A stretch of DNA of 64,000 bases from 79-D21 sp964521575. GTDB taxonomy: Bacteria; Synergistota; Synergistia; Synergistales; 79-D21. The notes beneath the pieces are model-generated. The model was not told where the DNA came from. It did not search any database and saw only the letters and a list, made by a program, of their open reading frames with translations. Positions within the stretch are counted from its first letter, which is position 1. Every line of letters begins with the position of its first letter. Of the stretch, positions 17,044-25,167 are shown piece after piece. The DNA lies in the NCBI GenBank assembly GCA_964521575.1, contig CAZFSR010000009.1:28770-92769 (forward strand). The letters run 5' to 3'. Both the position numbers and the translations under genes were made by a program.

Positions 17044-18278
17044 AAATCCTACATGTGACGGAATATTACCCTCCTTCGGTCGGAGGAGTGCCGGAAACGG
17101 TGCGCCAGATCTCCGAGCGGTTGGTTAAAGTGGGGCATTCGGTTACCGTGGCGACGTCATGGATTCCCTCTAGGCCTTATGTCCAGAGAGGGGTGGAAAT
17201 TAAGAGCTTTCACATCTCGGGGAATCTGGTCGAGGGATTCCGCGGAAGGGTGGAAGACTACCGAGATTTTCTCCTGTACAGCGATTACGATGTGGTTTGT
17301 TTTTTCGCATCTCAGCAATGGGGGACGGACCTTGCCCTACCGGTTCTTGACAGAATCAGAGCAAAGAAGATATTTGCTTCGGCAGGGTTTTCACGCAAGG
17401 ATGATCCTCGGTACAGAAAATATTACGAAAAATTGGCACTCTTGTTGGGCAGATTTGATGCCCTCGTATTCTTATCCGAGGATTTACCGGACTTCAAGTT
17501 TGCGCAGGATTACGGTTGCAAGAGCCTTTTTGTTATTCCAAACGGTGCATCGGAAGAAGAGTTCACAGAACGGAAAGGGGCGGAAATCAGAAATTCCCTG
17601 GGTATCTCCACCGAGGATCTCTTGATTCTCTCAGTAGGCAGCCATACTAGCCTCAAGGGACACAGGGAATGTTTCGAAATTTTCAGCAGGGCGAAGATCG
17701 CAAAGTCCACCCTTCTCATTATCGGGAACCATACCCGGAGTAACCGGGTGTTTTGGATCGCCAAGACGCTAAAGCTCCTTTGGGAAAGAGGCAGGGTGGA
17801 TTGTCCAGGTCTGTGTTGTCTTGCTGAAAGCATTTATAACCATCGTACCTCTTTCAGGAAAATGGGGAAGAAGGTCCTTGTCCGAGACCTGGATCGACAA
17901 TCGACCGTCTCTGCCTTCATGGAAGCCGATGTTTTTCTTTTTCCTTCGAACGTTGAGTGCTCCCCGTTGACCCTGTTTGAGTGTCTGGCTTCGGGAACTC
18001 CTTTCCTGAGTACCGATGTGGGGAACGCTGCGGAAATTGCCCGTACCACTGGAGGAGGTAGGATCATTCCCTCTAGACAGCTTCTTGATGGTCGCGTGGT
18101 GCCCGATATGGAAGTGGCGGTTTCGATGCTTGAGACACTTGCAAGAGATCCTGCCGGGCGTGAAAAAATGGCAATGAAGGGTCACTGTGCCTGGGCAGAA
18201 AAGTTTACGTGGGCCAAAGTCGCCTCGCGTTACAACGTCTTGTACGAATCGTTGGTGGGAGGGAATGGATCCAAGTGA
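17040..18278 (+). CDS. glycosyltransferase, GT4 family (TTG start)
   Basis: This 412-residue GT-B transferase begins LKILHVTEYYPPSVGGVPETVRQISERL and contains LFVIPNGASEEEF, LLILSVGSHTSLKGH and the donor-binding FPSNVECSPLTLFECLASGTPFLSTDVGNAAEIA. The start is the TTG at 17040: GGAGG (17027-17031) lies eight bases upstream and the codon overlaps the previous TGA. The frame is open further upstream but has no RBS there. Between residues ~245 and ~285 it carries a basic insertion (SNRVFWIAKTLKLLWERGRVD) typical of some capsule and O-antigen transferases. Confidence 0.85.
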   Translation: MKILHVTEYYPPSVGGVPETVRQISERLVKVGHSVTVATSWIPSRPYVQRGVEIKSFHISGNLVEGFRGRVEDYRDFLLYSDYDVVCFFASQQWGTDLALPVLDRIRAKKIFASAGFSRKDDPRYRKYYEKLALLLGRFDALVFLSEDLPDFKFAQDYGCKSLFVIPNGASEEEFTERKGAEIRNSLGISTEDLLILSVGSHTSLKGHRECFEIFSRAKIAKSTLLIIGNHTRSNRVFWIAKTLKLLWERGRVDCPGLCCLAESIYNHRTSFRKMGKKVLVRDLDRQSTVSAFMEADVFLFPSNVECSPLTLFECLASGTPFLSTDVGNAAEIARTTGGGRIIPSRQLLDGRVVPDMEVAVSMLETLARDPAGREKMAMKGHCAWAEKFTWAKVASRYNVLYESLVGGNGSK

Positions 18279-19150
18279 TTGTTGTACAGCTTCTTGGCGG
18301 GCTGGGAAACCAACTGTTCCAATATGCTCTTGGCAGGGCCCTATCTGAAAGGAGAGGGTTGCAGTTGAAGCTAGATCTGTCCTCCTTTAAGGACTACCCT
18401 TTAAGGAGTTATCGGCTGGGCAATTTTCGTATACAGGCGGAAATCGCTTCGGAAGAGGACATCCTGCAATGCGGTTACGGCCAGGGATTGATCGGAATGG
18501 CACAGAAAATTTGGGATAGGACGCACCCGTGGTATGCCAGAAGAATTGTCAGGGAGGAATCATTTCGCTTTTCCAAAGATATTTTCAAGGTCAGGGACAA
18601 AACTCTAATCAAGGGGTACTGGCAAAGCGAGAAGTACTTCATCGACATCGCCCAGGAGTTGCGAGACGAAATCGTGCTAAAAAGCAAAATGAGCGAAGAA
18701 TCATTGGCAATCCTTGCCGAAATAAGGTCTGGAGAATCAGTGAGCCTACACGTGCGGAGAGGCGATTACGTGGAAAACCCGGTTACCAATGCTTACCATG
18801 GTGTCTGTTCTCAGGATTATTATCGCCGGGCTATCGGAATTGTGAAGAAAAAAGTCAAGACAGAGACACAGTATTTTGTCTTTTCCGATGATCCGGATTG
18901 GGTGGAGAAATCCCTTGATATCGGGACGGATTTTCGAACAATCCGGCACAACGGTCTAGGCAAAGATTACGAAGATCTCATGCTGATGTCGGCCTGCTCG
19001 AACCATGTGATTGCCAACAGTTCCTTCAGCTGGTGGGGGGCGTGGTTGTGCAAGAATCCTGGGAAAGTTGTCGTGGCTCCTTGTCAGTGGTTCGCCCAAG
19101 CCGGAAAGGACACAAGAGATCTGCTTCCGAAAAATTGGTTGACGTGTTAG
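18275..19150 (+). CDS. alpha-1,2-fucosyltransferase, GT11 family (GTG start)
   Basis: This 291-residue GT11 enzyme transfers L-fucose from GDP-fucose, usually in alpha-1,2 linkage. Motif I is present as SLHVRRGDYVEN (HxRRGDY, donor binding). The N-terminus VVQLLGGLGNQLFQYALGRAL and the motif VIANSSFSWWGAWL are both highly characteristic of the family. I choose GTG 18275, which overlaps the preceding TGA; GGGAGGG ends 11 bases upstream. The gmd and fcl genes in the same operon supply its donor. It ends tail-to-tail with a minus-strand glycosyltransferase, their last codons overlapping by four bases. Confidence 0.92.
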   Translation: MIVVQLLGGLGNQLFQYALGRALSERRGLQLKLDLSSFKDYPLRSYRLGNFRIQAEIASEEDILQCGYGQGLIGMAQKIWDRTHPWYARRIVREESFRFSKDIFKVRDKTLIKGYWQSEKYFIDIAQELRDEIVLKSKMSEESLAILAEIRSGESVSLHVRRGDYVENPVTNAYHGVCSQDYYRRAIGIVKKKVKTETQYFVFSDDPDWVEKSLDIGTDFRTIRHNGLGKDYEDLMLMSACSNHVIANSSFSWWGAWLCKNPGKVVVAPCQWFAQAGKDTRDLLPKNWLTC

Positions 19151-19971
19151 GACCCACCTAGAAATTTTCCGGCGAACAATATAGATTTGAATGCGTCTCT
19201 TAAAAGAAAAGCTTTGCCCCACAGACGGTCGATTGTTTTCCCTGAAGGAGATTCAGCGCTCCAACTGATAAAATCGTTTATTACGGATTTCCTGTCCGCC
19301 AATTCAGCCCGGTAAGCCTCTTTAGAGGGCAAAACTCCCCTGAGGCTGTTATAGGCATCATCCCGGTAATAGAGACGGGGTTCGTTGTCGTAGGCGAAGT
19401 CGGTCAGGGAGGCAACGCGAAGCCATAGAGCATAATCGTTGCTATTTTTGAAATCTGGTTTTTCGGGGAAACCGAACACCTTGTCAATTAAAGAACGATT
19501 TATCATGGCCGAACTGCAGATGACCCAATTCGATCTAAGGATTTTTTCTAGGCTTATGGCTGGAATTCGGAAATCTTGATATAGCCCCGTGACAGAACCA
19601 TCTTTTCGAAGCCGGAGTGCGTTGGTGGAGCAGGCGAGCAAGCCGGTTTCTTTCACCAGGTTTATTTGCCTTTCAAGCTTGTCTGGGAACCAGATGTCAT
19701 CGCTATCAAGAAAGGCGAGCCATTCTCCCCGAGCGGAAAGGATTCCCCTGTTCCTTGCGGGGGCTGGTCTTCCTGAATGTTGCCCGGGGATCCACCGGAG
19801 TTTTGGGTTGCACAAACTGGCGATCCTATTCCTGGAGTCATCCGTAGAACCATCATCACAAACAAGAACCTCGATATCCTCAACAGTCTGGGCAAGAGCG
19901 CTTTCGACTGCCTTGAAAAGGAGTTCGGCTCGATTATATGTAGGGATAATGACCGAGACTTGAGGAATCAA
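19147..19971 (-). CDS. glycosyltransferase family 2 protein (probable TTG start)
   Basis: This GT-A transferase, about 274 residues, shows VSVIIPTYNRAELLFKAVESAL, VEVLVCDDGSTDD-like EVLVCDDGSTDDS, PARNRGILSARGEWLAFLDSDD (DSDD for metal) and NSNDYALWLRV. The frame stays open upstream to 20121, but that would overlap the divergent flippase gene. A promoter at 19997-20024 and GGGGGTG six bases before the TTG at 19971 argue for a start there; GTG 19980 is an alternative. It is the only minus-strand gene within the glycan locus and has its own promoter. Confidence 0.8.
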   Translation of the reverse strand: MIPQVSVIIPTYNRAELLFKAVESALAQTVEDIEVLVCDDGSTDDSRNRIASLCNPKLRWIPGQHSGRPAPARNRGILSARGEWLAFLDSDDIWFPDKLERQINLVKETGLLACSTNALRLRKDGSVTGLYQDFRIPAISLEKILRSNWVICSSAMINRSLIDKVFGFPEKPDFKNSNDYALWLRVASLTDFAYDNEPRLYYRDDAYNSLRGVLPSKEAYRAELADRKSVINDFISWSAESPSGKTIDRLWGKAFLLRDAFKSILFAGKFLGGS

Positions 19972-19996
19972 TCGGTGCACCCCCGTTCCATTCTTT

Positions 19997-20024
19997 ATCT
20001 TACGGATTACATTATGTTTTTCAA
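19997..20024 (-). promoter_or_regulatory. sigma70-type promoter for the minus-strand glycosyltransferase
   Basis: On the minus strand TTGAAA (20024-20019) is followed after 16 bp by TAAGAT (20002-19997). Transcription would begin near 19990, leaving a very short leader before the TTG at 19971. Confidence 0.6.
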
Positions 20025-20073
20025 GTGCCTGAGTGGGTGAAGAAGCGACTGGAGCCAAAGAGAGGGTTTGTTT

Positions 20074-21618
20074 ATGGGAGAAGAAGCAGGGACAAGGCAG
20101 GCGAAGAGGGAAGTTCGACACCCGGAAGCTTTAGGACGGATTGCTCTTTTCTCGGTCATTTTGTCCATACTAGGTCGATGCCTGGGCTATGTGCGGACCT
20201 TGATCGTTGCCTATTTCTTCGGGGTTACTCCACTTATGGATGCTTTCTCTATTGCCATGGGTATTACTGAATTTTTTGCCGCAACAATCCGATCGTCTTT
20301 GCAGATGGCCCTGCTTCCGCAACTTTCGGTAGCACAACTCAGGGGGGGTGAGGAGGAAACCAGGCCACTAATGGGTTTTATTTCACGCATAGTCCTTGTC
20401 TTGGCAGTGTTCTTTCTTTTCTTCTCGCTTCTTTTCCCTGTCCAGGTCGTCAGGATGTTCGCTTATGGCTTTACAGGACCTGTCCTGCAGTTATCGGCAT
20501 TAACCCTGCGCCTTCTTTCTTTCTATTTGGTTGGATACACGGGCTATTGCCTTTACTCCGTCTGGGCTTTCCACAACAGGCGATATCTCTTGCCCTCTGT
20601 ACTCGAGGCAACTCTCAACATCCTGACGGTTATTTTCTTTATGCTTATCATGACCTTATCGAAATCTAAGGCACTTCCACTTTCGGTTGGATTGGCCTGG
20701 TGCATTCTTCTGCTTTCTATGGCGTTCCTTCAGCGAGATTTTCCCTGGAATGCAAGTCAGTACATGCCACATCATTTTAAGAAATTTTCGAAAAACTTTA
20801 TTTTTTGCCTGGGGTTGGTTGGATCGGGGGCACTCTACCAGGCCACGGACCGCTTTTTTGCTTCGCTTCTGCAGGGCGGTTCAGTCGCCGTGCTCAATTA
20901 TTCAATCTTCTTGTTGTGGGTTCCTTTGGCGTTGTTGGAACCGGCTTTTCAGATTTTTTTCGCGGATATAGTTCATCTTCACTACGATGGTCCAGAAAGG
21001 GCGCGTTTACGAATTTACGAAGCGATATCATTAGCCTTTTTTTACGGGATTCCGCTATCGATGTTTTTTCTCCTTTTTTCCCCGAGTGCCGTTAAGGCTT
21101 TGTTCGGGTACGGGGCTTTCGATAGCAATGCGGTTTCAAATACTGCAGCCTGCCTTGCGGCATATGGTGCAGGATTTGCCTTTACTGCTGGGAACCACTT
21201 GCTTTGGAGGTACGGCCATGCTGCTGGGCGAAGTGGAGAGCTGCTTCTCATTGCATATCTATCTGTTCTTGCTAACGCAGTTCTGGATTGGGGCTTATCT
21301 CGAATATTCGGGGTCGCTGGTATTGCAATAGCGACAACGATTGTTACGAGCTTTACGTTTTGTTTGTTCATTTTACGGTTCATGGGTAAGGAATACTTCA
21401 TCCCCCTTTTGCGACGTGCGGGTCTCTTCCTAATCCTTTCTATGCCATGGTTTTTTTGGGCCGGATTGCTCTGGCTTTCTTCGCCAATCCTAAAGTTCAT
21501 TTCCGGAATTCTGGCATCATTTGCGGCTTTTTTCTTTTCAGAATACTGGTTGGGCAAATGGGAAATAAATCTGGAAGGAACCCCAACTTTGCTGTTGAAA
21601 ATGTTAAGAAGGAAATAG
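20074..21618 (+). CDS. MurJ/MviN-type lipid-linked glycan flippase
   Basis: This 514-residue integral membrane protein of the MOP superfamily has about 14 hydrophobic helices. The N-terminal helix pair SVILSILGRCLGYVRTLIVAYFFGVTPLMDAFSIAMGI matches MurJ (Arg-Gly...Arg-x-Leu/Asp, A-x-F-G-x-x-x-x-x-D-A-F), and SLQMALLPQLS matches the periplasmic-gate segment. It lies at the end of the fucose glycan locus, so it may flip the undecaprenyl-linked repeat unit (a Wzx-like role) rather than lipid II. ATG 20074 is preceded by AGAGGG at seven bases. It is one of the most A+T-rich genes in the window. Confidence 0.8.
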   Translation: MGEEAGTRQAKREVRHPEALGRIALFSVILSILGRCLGYVRTLIVAYFFGVTPLMDAFSIAMGITEFFAATIRSSLQMALLPQLSVAQLRGGEEETRPLMGFISRIVLVLAVFFLFFSLLFPVQVVRMFAYGFTGPVLQLSALTLRLLSFYLVGYTGYCLYSVWAFHNRRYLLPSVLEATLNILTVIFFMLIMTLSKSKALPLSVGLAWCILLLSMAFLQRDFPWNASQYMPHHFKKFSKNFIFCLGLVGSGALYQATDRFFASLLQGGSVAVLNYSIFLLWVPLALLEPAFQIFFADIVHLHYDGPERARLRIYEAISLAFFYGIPLSMFFLLFSPSAVKALFGYGAFDSNAVSNTAACLAAYGAGFAFTAGNHLLWRYGHAAGRSGELLLIAYLSVLANAVLDWGLSRIFGVAGIAIATTIVTSFTFCLFILRFMGKEYFIPLLRRAGLFLILSMPWFFWAGLLWLSSPILKFISGILASFAAFFFSEYWLGKWEINLEGTPTLLLKMLRRK

Positions 21619-21684
21619 TGGTCTTAGTCGGCATCTCACGGGAGCTTGCTGTTAATTCGTGTTAAAATATAAATTAGATCCTTC

Positions 21685-21706
21685 TGTATAATAAAGTGAA
21701 AGGAGG
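21685..21706 (+). promoter_or_regulatory. promoter -10 box and RBS of mscL
   Basis: TG-TATAAT (21685-21692) lies just before a perfect AGGAGG (21701-21706), eight bases from the mscL ATG. The predicted start point is inside or very near the RBS, so either the transcript has an extremely short leader or another start point is used. Confidence 0.45.
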
Positions 21707-21714
21707 CATCCCTC

Positions 21715-22158
21715 ATGCTCAAGGACTTCAAGACCTTCATCCTGCGCGGGAACATGATGGACCTGGCGATCGGGATTATCCTGGGCGGGGCGTTTGGCGC
21801 CATCATCAAGTCCCTGGTGGAGGACGTCCTGATGCCGCCCATCGGCCTGGCTTTGGGGAACACGGATTTCACGGGCCTCTTCGTCGTCCTGAAAGAAGGA
21901 ACGGCTCCCGGGCCTTACGCGTCGCTGGCAGCGGCAAAGGCGGCGGGAGCGGTCACCCTGAACTACGGGCTCTTCTTCACTGCCATCGTCAATTTCCTGA
22001 TTATCGGTTTCTGCATCTTTCTCATCGTCCGCTGGCTGAACAGGCTCATGCCGAAGCCGGAACCGGCCCCGGCGCCAGCCATGAAGGACTGCCCGTTCTG
22101 TCTTTCCAGCATCCCTGCCGGAGCGAAACGCTGCCCGCACTGCACGTCCGAGCTTTAA
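21715..22158 (+). CDS. mscL: large-conductance mechanosensitive channel with zinc-ribbon tail
   Basis: MscL is the inner-membrane emergency valve opened by membrane tension on hypo-osmotic shock. The N-terminal amphipathic helix and TM1 are clear (FKTFILRGNMMDLAIGIILGGAFGAIIKSLVEDVLMPPIG), followed by a periplasmic loop and TM2 (residues ~86-106). After the RWLNRL helix end and a Pro/Ala linker, the protein ends in a C-x2-C...C-x2-C unit (Cys126, 129, 140, 143) that looks like a small zinc ribbon in place of the usual charged helical bundle. The length is 147 residues. An intrinsic terminator follows. Confidence 0.95.
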   Translation: MLKDFKTFILRGNMMDLAIGIILGGAFGAIIKSLVEDVLMPPIGLALGNTDFTGLFVVLKEGTAPGPYASLAAAKAAGAVTLNYGLFFTAIVNFLIIGFCIFLIVRWLNRLMPKPEPAPAPAMKDCPFCLSSIPAGAKRCPHCTSEL

Positions 22159-22204
22159 CCGCGGCGATACCGGACTGCTGGGCAACTGGTTTTTGGTCCG
22201 TCCC

Positions 22205-22231
22205 GGGGGTTCCTGCCAAAGGAACCCCCTT
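22205..22231 (+). terminator. intrinsic terminator after mscL
   Basis: A perfect 9-bp stem (22205-22213 with 22221-22229) with a seven-base loop follows mscL by 46 bases. The T-run is only two bases long, so efficiency is uncertain. Confidence 0.5.
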
Positions 22232-22260
22232 CACAATGTGTACATCCCCCTGCCTGCGGC

Positions 22261-22268
22261 TGTATAAT
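22261..22268 (+). promoter_or_regulatory. probable -10 element of the purine permease operon
   Basis: TGTATAAT lies 72 bases before the permease ATG; a poor -35 candidate, TGTACA, is 18 bp upstream. The leader (about 22275-22339) contains AGAAGGAG as RBS. I looked for a purine riboswitch here and did not find the conserved core. Confidence 0.4.
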
Positions 22269-22339
22269 CCGGACATATCCGTTGCCTCCGGGTAAAAAGT
22301 AAACCTCACTTAAACTTCTTAGAAGGAGCGTGCGTTTTC

Positions 22340-23443
22340 ATGTTCACGGATTTGCTGACCGCCCTGGCCGTCGTCATCAACGGCATCCCGCAGGGCATCC
22401 TGGCCCTGAGTTTCGGCTTCGCGGCCCTCCCCACGTCCCTGGCCTTCCTGGTGGGTATCGCCGGTTCCCTGGCCTTCAACTCGGTGGCCACAATCAGCTT
22501 CCAGGCTGAGACGATCACCCTGGCGGGGTCCCTCGGCCGGAACATCAGGGAGCGGCTGAGCCTGGTGTTCTGGGGCGGCATCTTCCTCCTCATTCCCTCG
22601 GTCCTGGGCATGAACGAGGCGATCGTGGCCTTCATCGGCCCCACCATCGTCACGTCGATGATGGCCGGCGTCGGCATCATGCTGGCCTTCGTGGCGGTCA
22701 ACCTGTACGCCTCCGAGAAGTTCTCCGGTGCGGTCTCCTTCGTTTCGGCCCTGGCGGTCTGGTTCATCACGAAGGACCTGGCCAAGACGATCATCGTGTC
22801 GGTGCTGGCCTCGACCGCGGTCTACAACTATCTGCGCTACGTGGCGAAGAAGGACGTGGACGCTCCGGAGATCCACATGGAAAACGAGCGTTTCCACTTC
22901 GGGAACATCGAGTGGTGCTTCTGGCGCAACCGGGCGGTTTTCCTCGGAGCGCTCGGCATCGCCTGCCTGAACATCGGGGCGAACATCTCCTTCGGCAAGA
23001 TCACGGGCAGCATCGCCAACGTGAACACGAACATCGACCACCTGGCGATCTACTCGAGCGTGGCGGACATCCTTTCGACCCTCTTCGGAGGCGGCCCGGT
23101 CGAGGCCATCATCTCCGGCACCGCCACGGCCCCGAACCCGCTGCGTTCCTCGGTGCTGATGATGGGCATCATGGCGGCGATCCTGCTTTTCAAGCTCCTG
23201 CCGGTGATCGGGCGGTACGTGCACCGGTCCTCGATCGCAGGGTTCCTGTTTATCCTGGGGACGTTCGTGACTTTCGCGACGAACATCCAGGGCGCCATCG
23301 CCACGGCACCGACCTTTGCCGGACCTTACGGCTTCTCCCCCTGGGGGATGGTCATCGGTGCCACCACGCTGGTTTCGGCCCGCTGGAACCCGTTCTACGG
23401 ACTGCTGGCCGGGCTGGGCATCAAGCTGTTCTTCCAGCTTTAA
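22340..23443 (+). CDS. NCS2-family purine permease (AzgA-like)
   Basis: This 367-residue polytopic membrane protein has 10-12 hydrophobic segments resembling the NCS2/AzgA group of guanine, hypoxanthine or adenine:cation symporters. Family-like pieces are VFWGGIFLLIPSVLGMNEAIVAFIGPTIVTSMMAGVGIMLAF, LSTLFGGGPVEAIISGTATAPNPLRSSVLM (near the conserved GGGP-substrate region) and TLVSARWNPFYGLLAGLG. It is shorter than typical AzgA (about 430). The phosphoribosyltransferase gene follows 12 bases later, so the pair likely imports and traps a purine base. The exact substrate is not predictable from sequence. Confidence 0.75.
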   Translation: MFTDLLTALAVVINGIPQGILALSFGFAALPTSLAFLVGIAGSLAFNSVATISFQAETITLAGSLGRNIRERLSLVFWGGIFLLIPSVLGMNEAIVAFIGPTIVTSMMAGVGIMLAFVAVNLYASEKFSGAVSFVSALAVWFITKDLAKTIIVSVLASTAVYNYLRYVAKKDVDAPEIHMENERFHFGNIEWCFWRNRAVFLGALGIACLNIGANISFGKITGSIANVNTNIDHLAIYSSVADILSTLFGGGPVEAIISGTATAPNPLRSSVLMMGIMAAILLFKLLPVIGRYVHRSSIAGFLFILGTFVTFATNIQGAIATAPTFAGPYGFSPWGMVIGATTLVSARWNPFYGLLAGLGIKLFFQL

Positions 23444-23455
23444 GCGGTACGGACG

Positions 23456-24001
23456 ATGCCTGAATTCTACGAGCTGAAAGTGGCGGGGCTCACCCGCCGC
23501 CTCAAGAAGGTGCGGGTGGCGGACCACCTGGTGATCGCGTCGTTCGTCATGCTGGGGGACACGAAGCTGATCGAGGCTTGCGCGGACGCCCTGCTCCCGC
23601 TTCTTCCCAAGGAGAAAATCGACATGCTGGTCTGCCTGGAGGCAAAGGGCATCCCCCTGACCCACGCCTTGGCGGTTCGGCTCGGCGTGGACTACATCAC
23701 GGTCCGCAAGTCCGTGAAGAGCTACATGGAGAACCCCCTCGTGGTGGAGGTCCAGTCCATCACCACCGCCGGGAAGCAGGTGCTCGTCATGGACGGCGTT
23801 GACCGCGCCAAGGTGGAGGGACGTCGCATCTGCGTCGTGGATGACGTGGTTTCCACGGGCGGATCCCTGAGGTCGGTGGAGAAGCTGCTGGCTACGGCGG
23901 GGGCCGAGGTGGTTTCCAAGACCGCGGTGCTGCTTGAAGAGGGCGGCTATGACGGATCCGACCTCGTCTACCTGGAAAGGCTGCCGGTTTTCCCGGACTG
24001 A
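23456..24001 (+). CDS. phosphoribosyltransferase, adenine phosphoribosyltransferase-like
   Basis: This 181-residue type I phosphoribosyltransferase carries the PRPP-binding motif RRICVVDDVVSTGGSLRSVEKLL near residue 125 and an APRT-like upstream region with LVCLEAKGIPLTHALAVRLGVDYITVRK. Such enzymes join a purine base to PRPP, giving the nucleotide and pyrophosphate in the cytoplasm. The N-terminal hood region is only loosely like Apt, so xanthine or another base remains possible. Co-transcription with the permease supports purine salvage. A strong intrinsic terminator follows the stop codon. Confidence 0.82.
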   Translation: MPEFYELKVAGLTRRLKKVRVADHLVIASFVMLGDTKLIEACADALLPLLPKEKIDMLVCLEAKGIPLTHALAVRLGVDYITVRKSVKSYMENPLVVEVQSITTAGKQVLVMDGVDRAKVEGRRICVVDDVVSTGGSLRSVEKLLATAGAEVVSKTAVLLEEGGYDGSDLVYLERLPVFPD

Positions 24002-24024
24002 AAGGTGCGTCTTAGGTTTTGTCA

Positions 24025-24047
24025 GGGGGGCGAAAGCCCCCCTTTTT
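24025..24047 (+). terminator. intrinsic terminator (copy 1 of an identical pair)
   Basis: A 7-bp G/C stem (24025-24031 with 24036-24042), a GAAA tetraloop and a T5 tract form a strong rho-independent terminator. The same sequence, including the flanking CA and TTTTTC, recurs at 29986-30008. Confidence 0.9.
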
Positions 24048-24131
24048 CTTTCCCCTGCCCCGCTGATTGCTGTAACGGGTCTTTGTTTGGTAAGCTGGCT
24101 CAATGAAAGCAGGGTGACTGGGGGGAGTGTT

Positions 24132-25166
24132 ATGGGTTTGAGAGAAAGGTTCCCGCGCATTGTGGCGTTCATCATGAAGATCGGGTGCCTGGCTTTTCTT
24201 TTTTCCGGTGCCCTGCCAGTGGAGGCGGCATCATCCGCTTTGACCCCCATCCGTGCGGTGGTTCTGCCCTATATTACTTTTGCGCCGTTCTTCATCGCCA
24301 AGGACGAGGGGTATTTCGAGAAGGAGGGTCTGGACGTCGAGTTTGTCAGGCTGGTCCAGCCGATGGCGGGAGTGGCCGAGGTGGCCAAAGGCAGCATCGA
24401 CATGACCCAGGTTGGCACGCGTGTCGGGATATTCAACGCTATGGGCCGGGGCGCAAACCTCCGCATCGTGGCGGACAAGGGCGGCTTTGCGGGGGAAAAA
24501 ACGGCAACCAGCGGATTCCTGATCCGGAAGGAATTGCTTGACGCCAAGGGCAAACCTGACTGGGAGCGGATCAAAGGGCGGAAGGTCTCCGTGGATCCCA
24601 CCAGCTTCTGGGGGTTCCTCTTCGAAAAGTACCTGTCTCGAAACGGCCTGAAGATGTCGGACTTCGATATCGAGGATTTGCCTGTAACGGTTCTGCCCGG
24701 GGCTTTCGATCAAGGGAACGTGGCGATCGCCCACGTTACCGAGCCCTGGGTTACGAAAATCACCCGCGGAGGGAAGGTCGTGCTGCTCGTGGCAGACGCC
24801 AGCCTGTCGCCGAACGCGCATTTCTCGGGAATCTGTTTTGGCCCCTCCCTGCTGGAAGGGAATCCCGAGGCAGGGGAGAGGTTCATGGTGGCCTACCTTA
24901 AGGGTGTCCGCCAGTACAACAAGGGAAAAACGGACCGGAACATCGGGATCATCGCCAGGAACACCGGCCTGGACAGCCGAAGTGTCGCCGAGTCGGCGTG
25001 GCCGGCAATTCGCAACGACGGCCAAATGGATATCTCCGGCTTTGTCGAGTTTCAGCGGTGGGCAAAGGGAAAAGGATATCTTGATGTCGTCGTCCCTGCT
25101 GAGAAAATCTGGGATCCCCGCTTCGTCGAACAAGCTAACCGCAAGCTGGGCGGTAAGAACCCCTGA
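24132..25166 (+). CDS. ABC importer substrate-binding protein, NitT/TauT type
   Basis: This 344-residue periplasmic binding protein resembles those of nitrate/sulfonate/bicarbonate and thiamine-precursor importers. It has a signal peptide (MKIGCLAFLFSGALPVEAASSA, cleavage near VEA-A), then TPIRAVVLPYITFAPFFIAKDEGYFEKEGLDVEFV, the family's ligand-facing N-terminal lobe, and MDMTQVG-like IDMTQVGTRVGIFNAM. The late helix region FVEFQRWAKGKGYLD is also typical. The start is ATG 24132 after GGGGGAG. It begins the operon that includes the A-T-TE enzyme (two bases downstream), the ATPase, the permease and a phosphopantetheinyl transferase. The ligand is unknown. Confidence 0.85.
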   Translation: MGLRERFPRIVAFIMKIGCLAFLFSGALPVEAASSALTPIRAVVLPYITFAPFFIAKDEGYFEKEGLDVEFVRLVQPMAGVAEVAKGSIDMTQVGTRVGIFNAMGRGANLRIVADKGGFAGEKTATSGFLIRKELLDAKGKPDWERIKGRKVSVDPTSFWGFLFEKYLSRNGLKMSDFDIEDLPVTVLPGAFDQGNVAIAHVTEPWVTKITRGGKVVLLVADASLSPNAHFSGICFGPSLLEGNPEAGERFMVAYLKGVRQYNKGKTDRNIGIIARNTGLDSRSVAESAWPAIRNDGQMDISGFVEFQRWAKGKGYLDVVVPAEKIWDPRFVEQANRKLGGKNP

Positions 25167-25167
25167 A

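Noticed and set aside
22255..22339. Purine riboswitch before the permease
   Set aside because: TATAATCC resembles the aptamer entry, but the conserved loop, the GTTTCTACC-like junction and the third stem are missing; TATAAT is better explained as a -10 box.
22319..24250. A 643-codon open frame on the minus strand
   Set aside because: It lies opposite the purine permease and phosphoribosyltransferase genes and reads as charged, low-complexity sequence.
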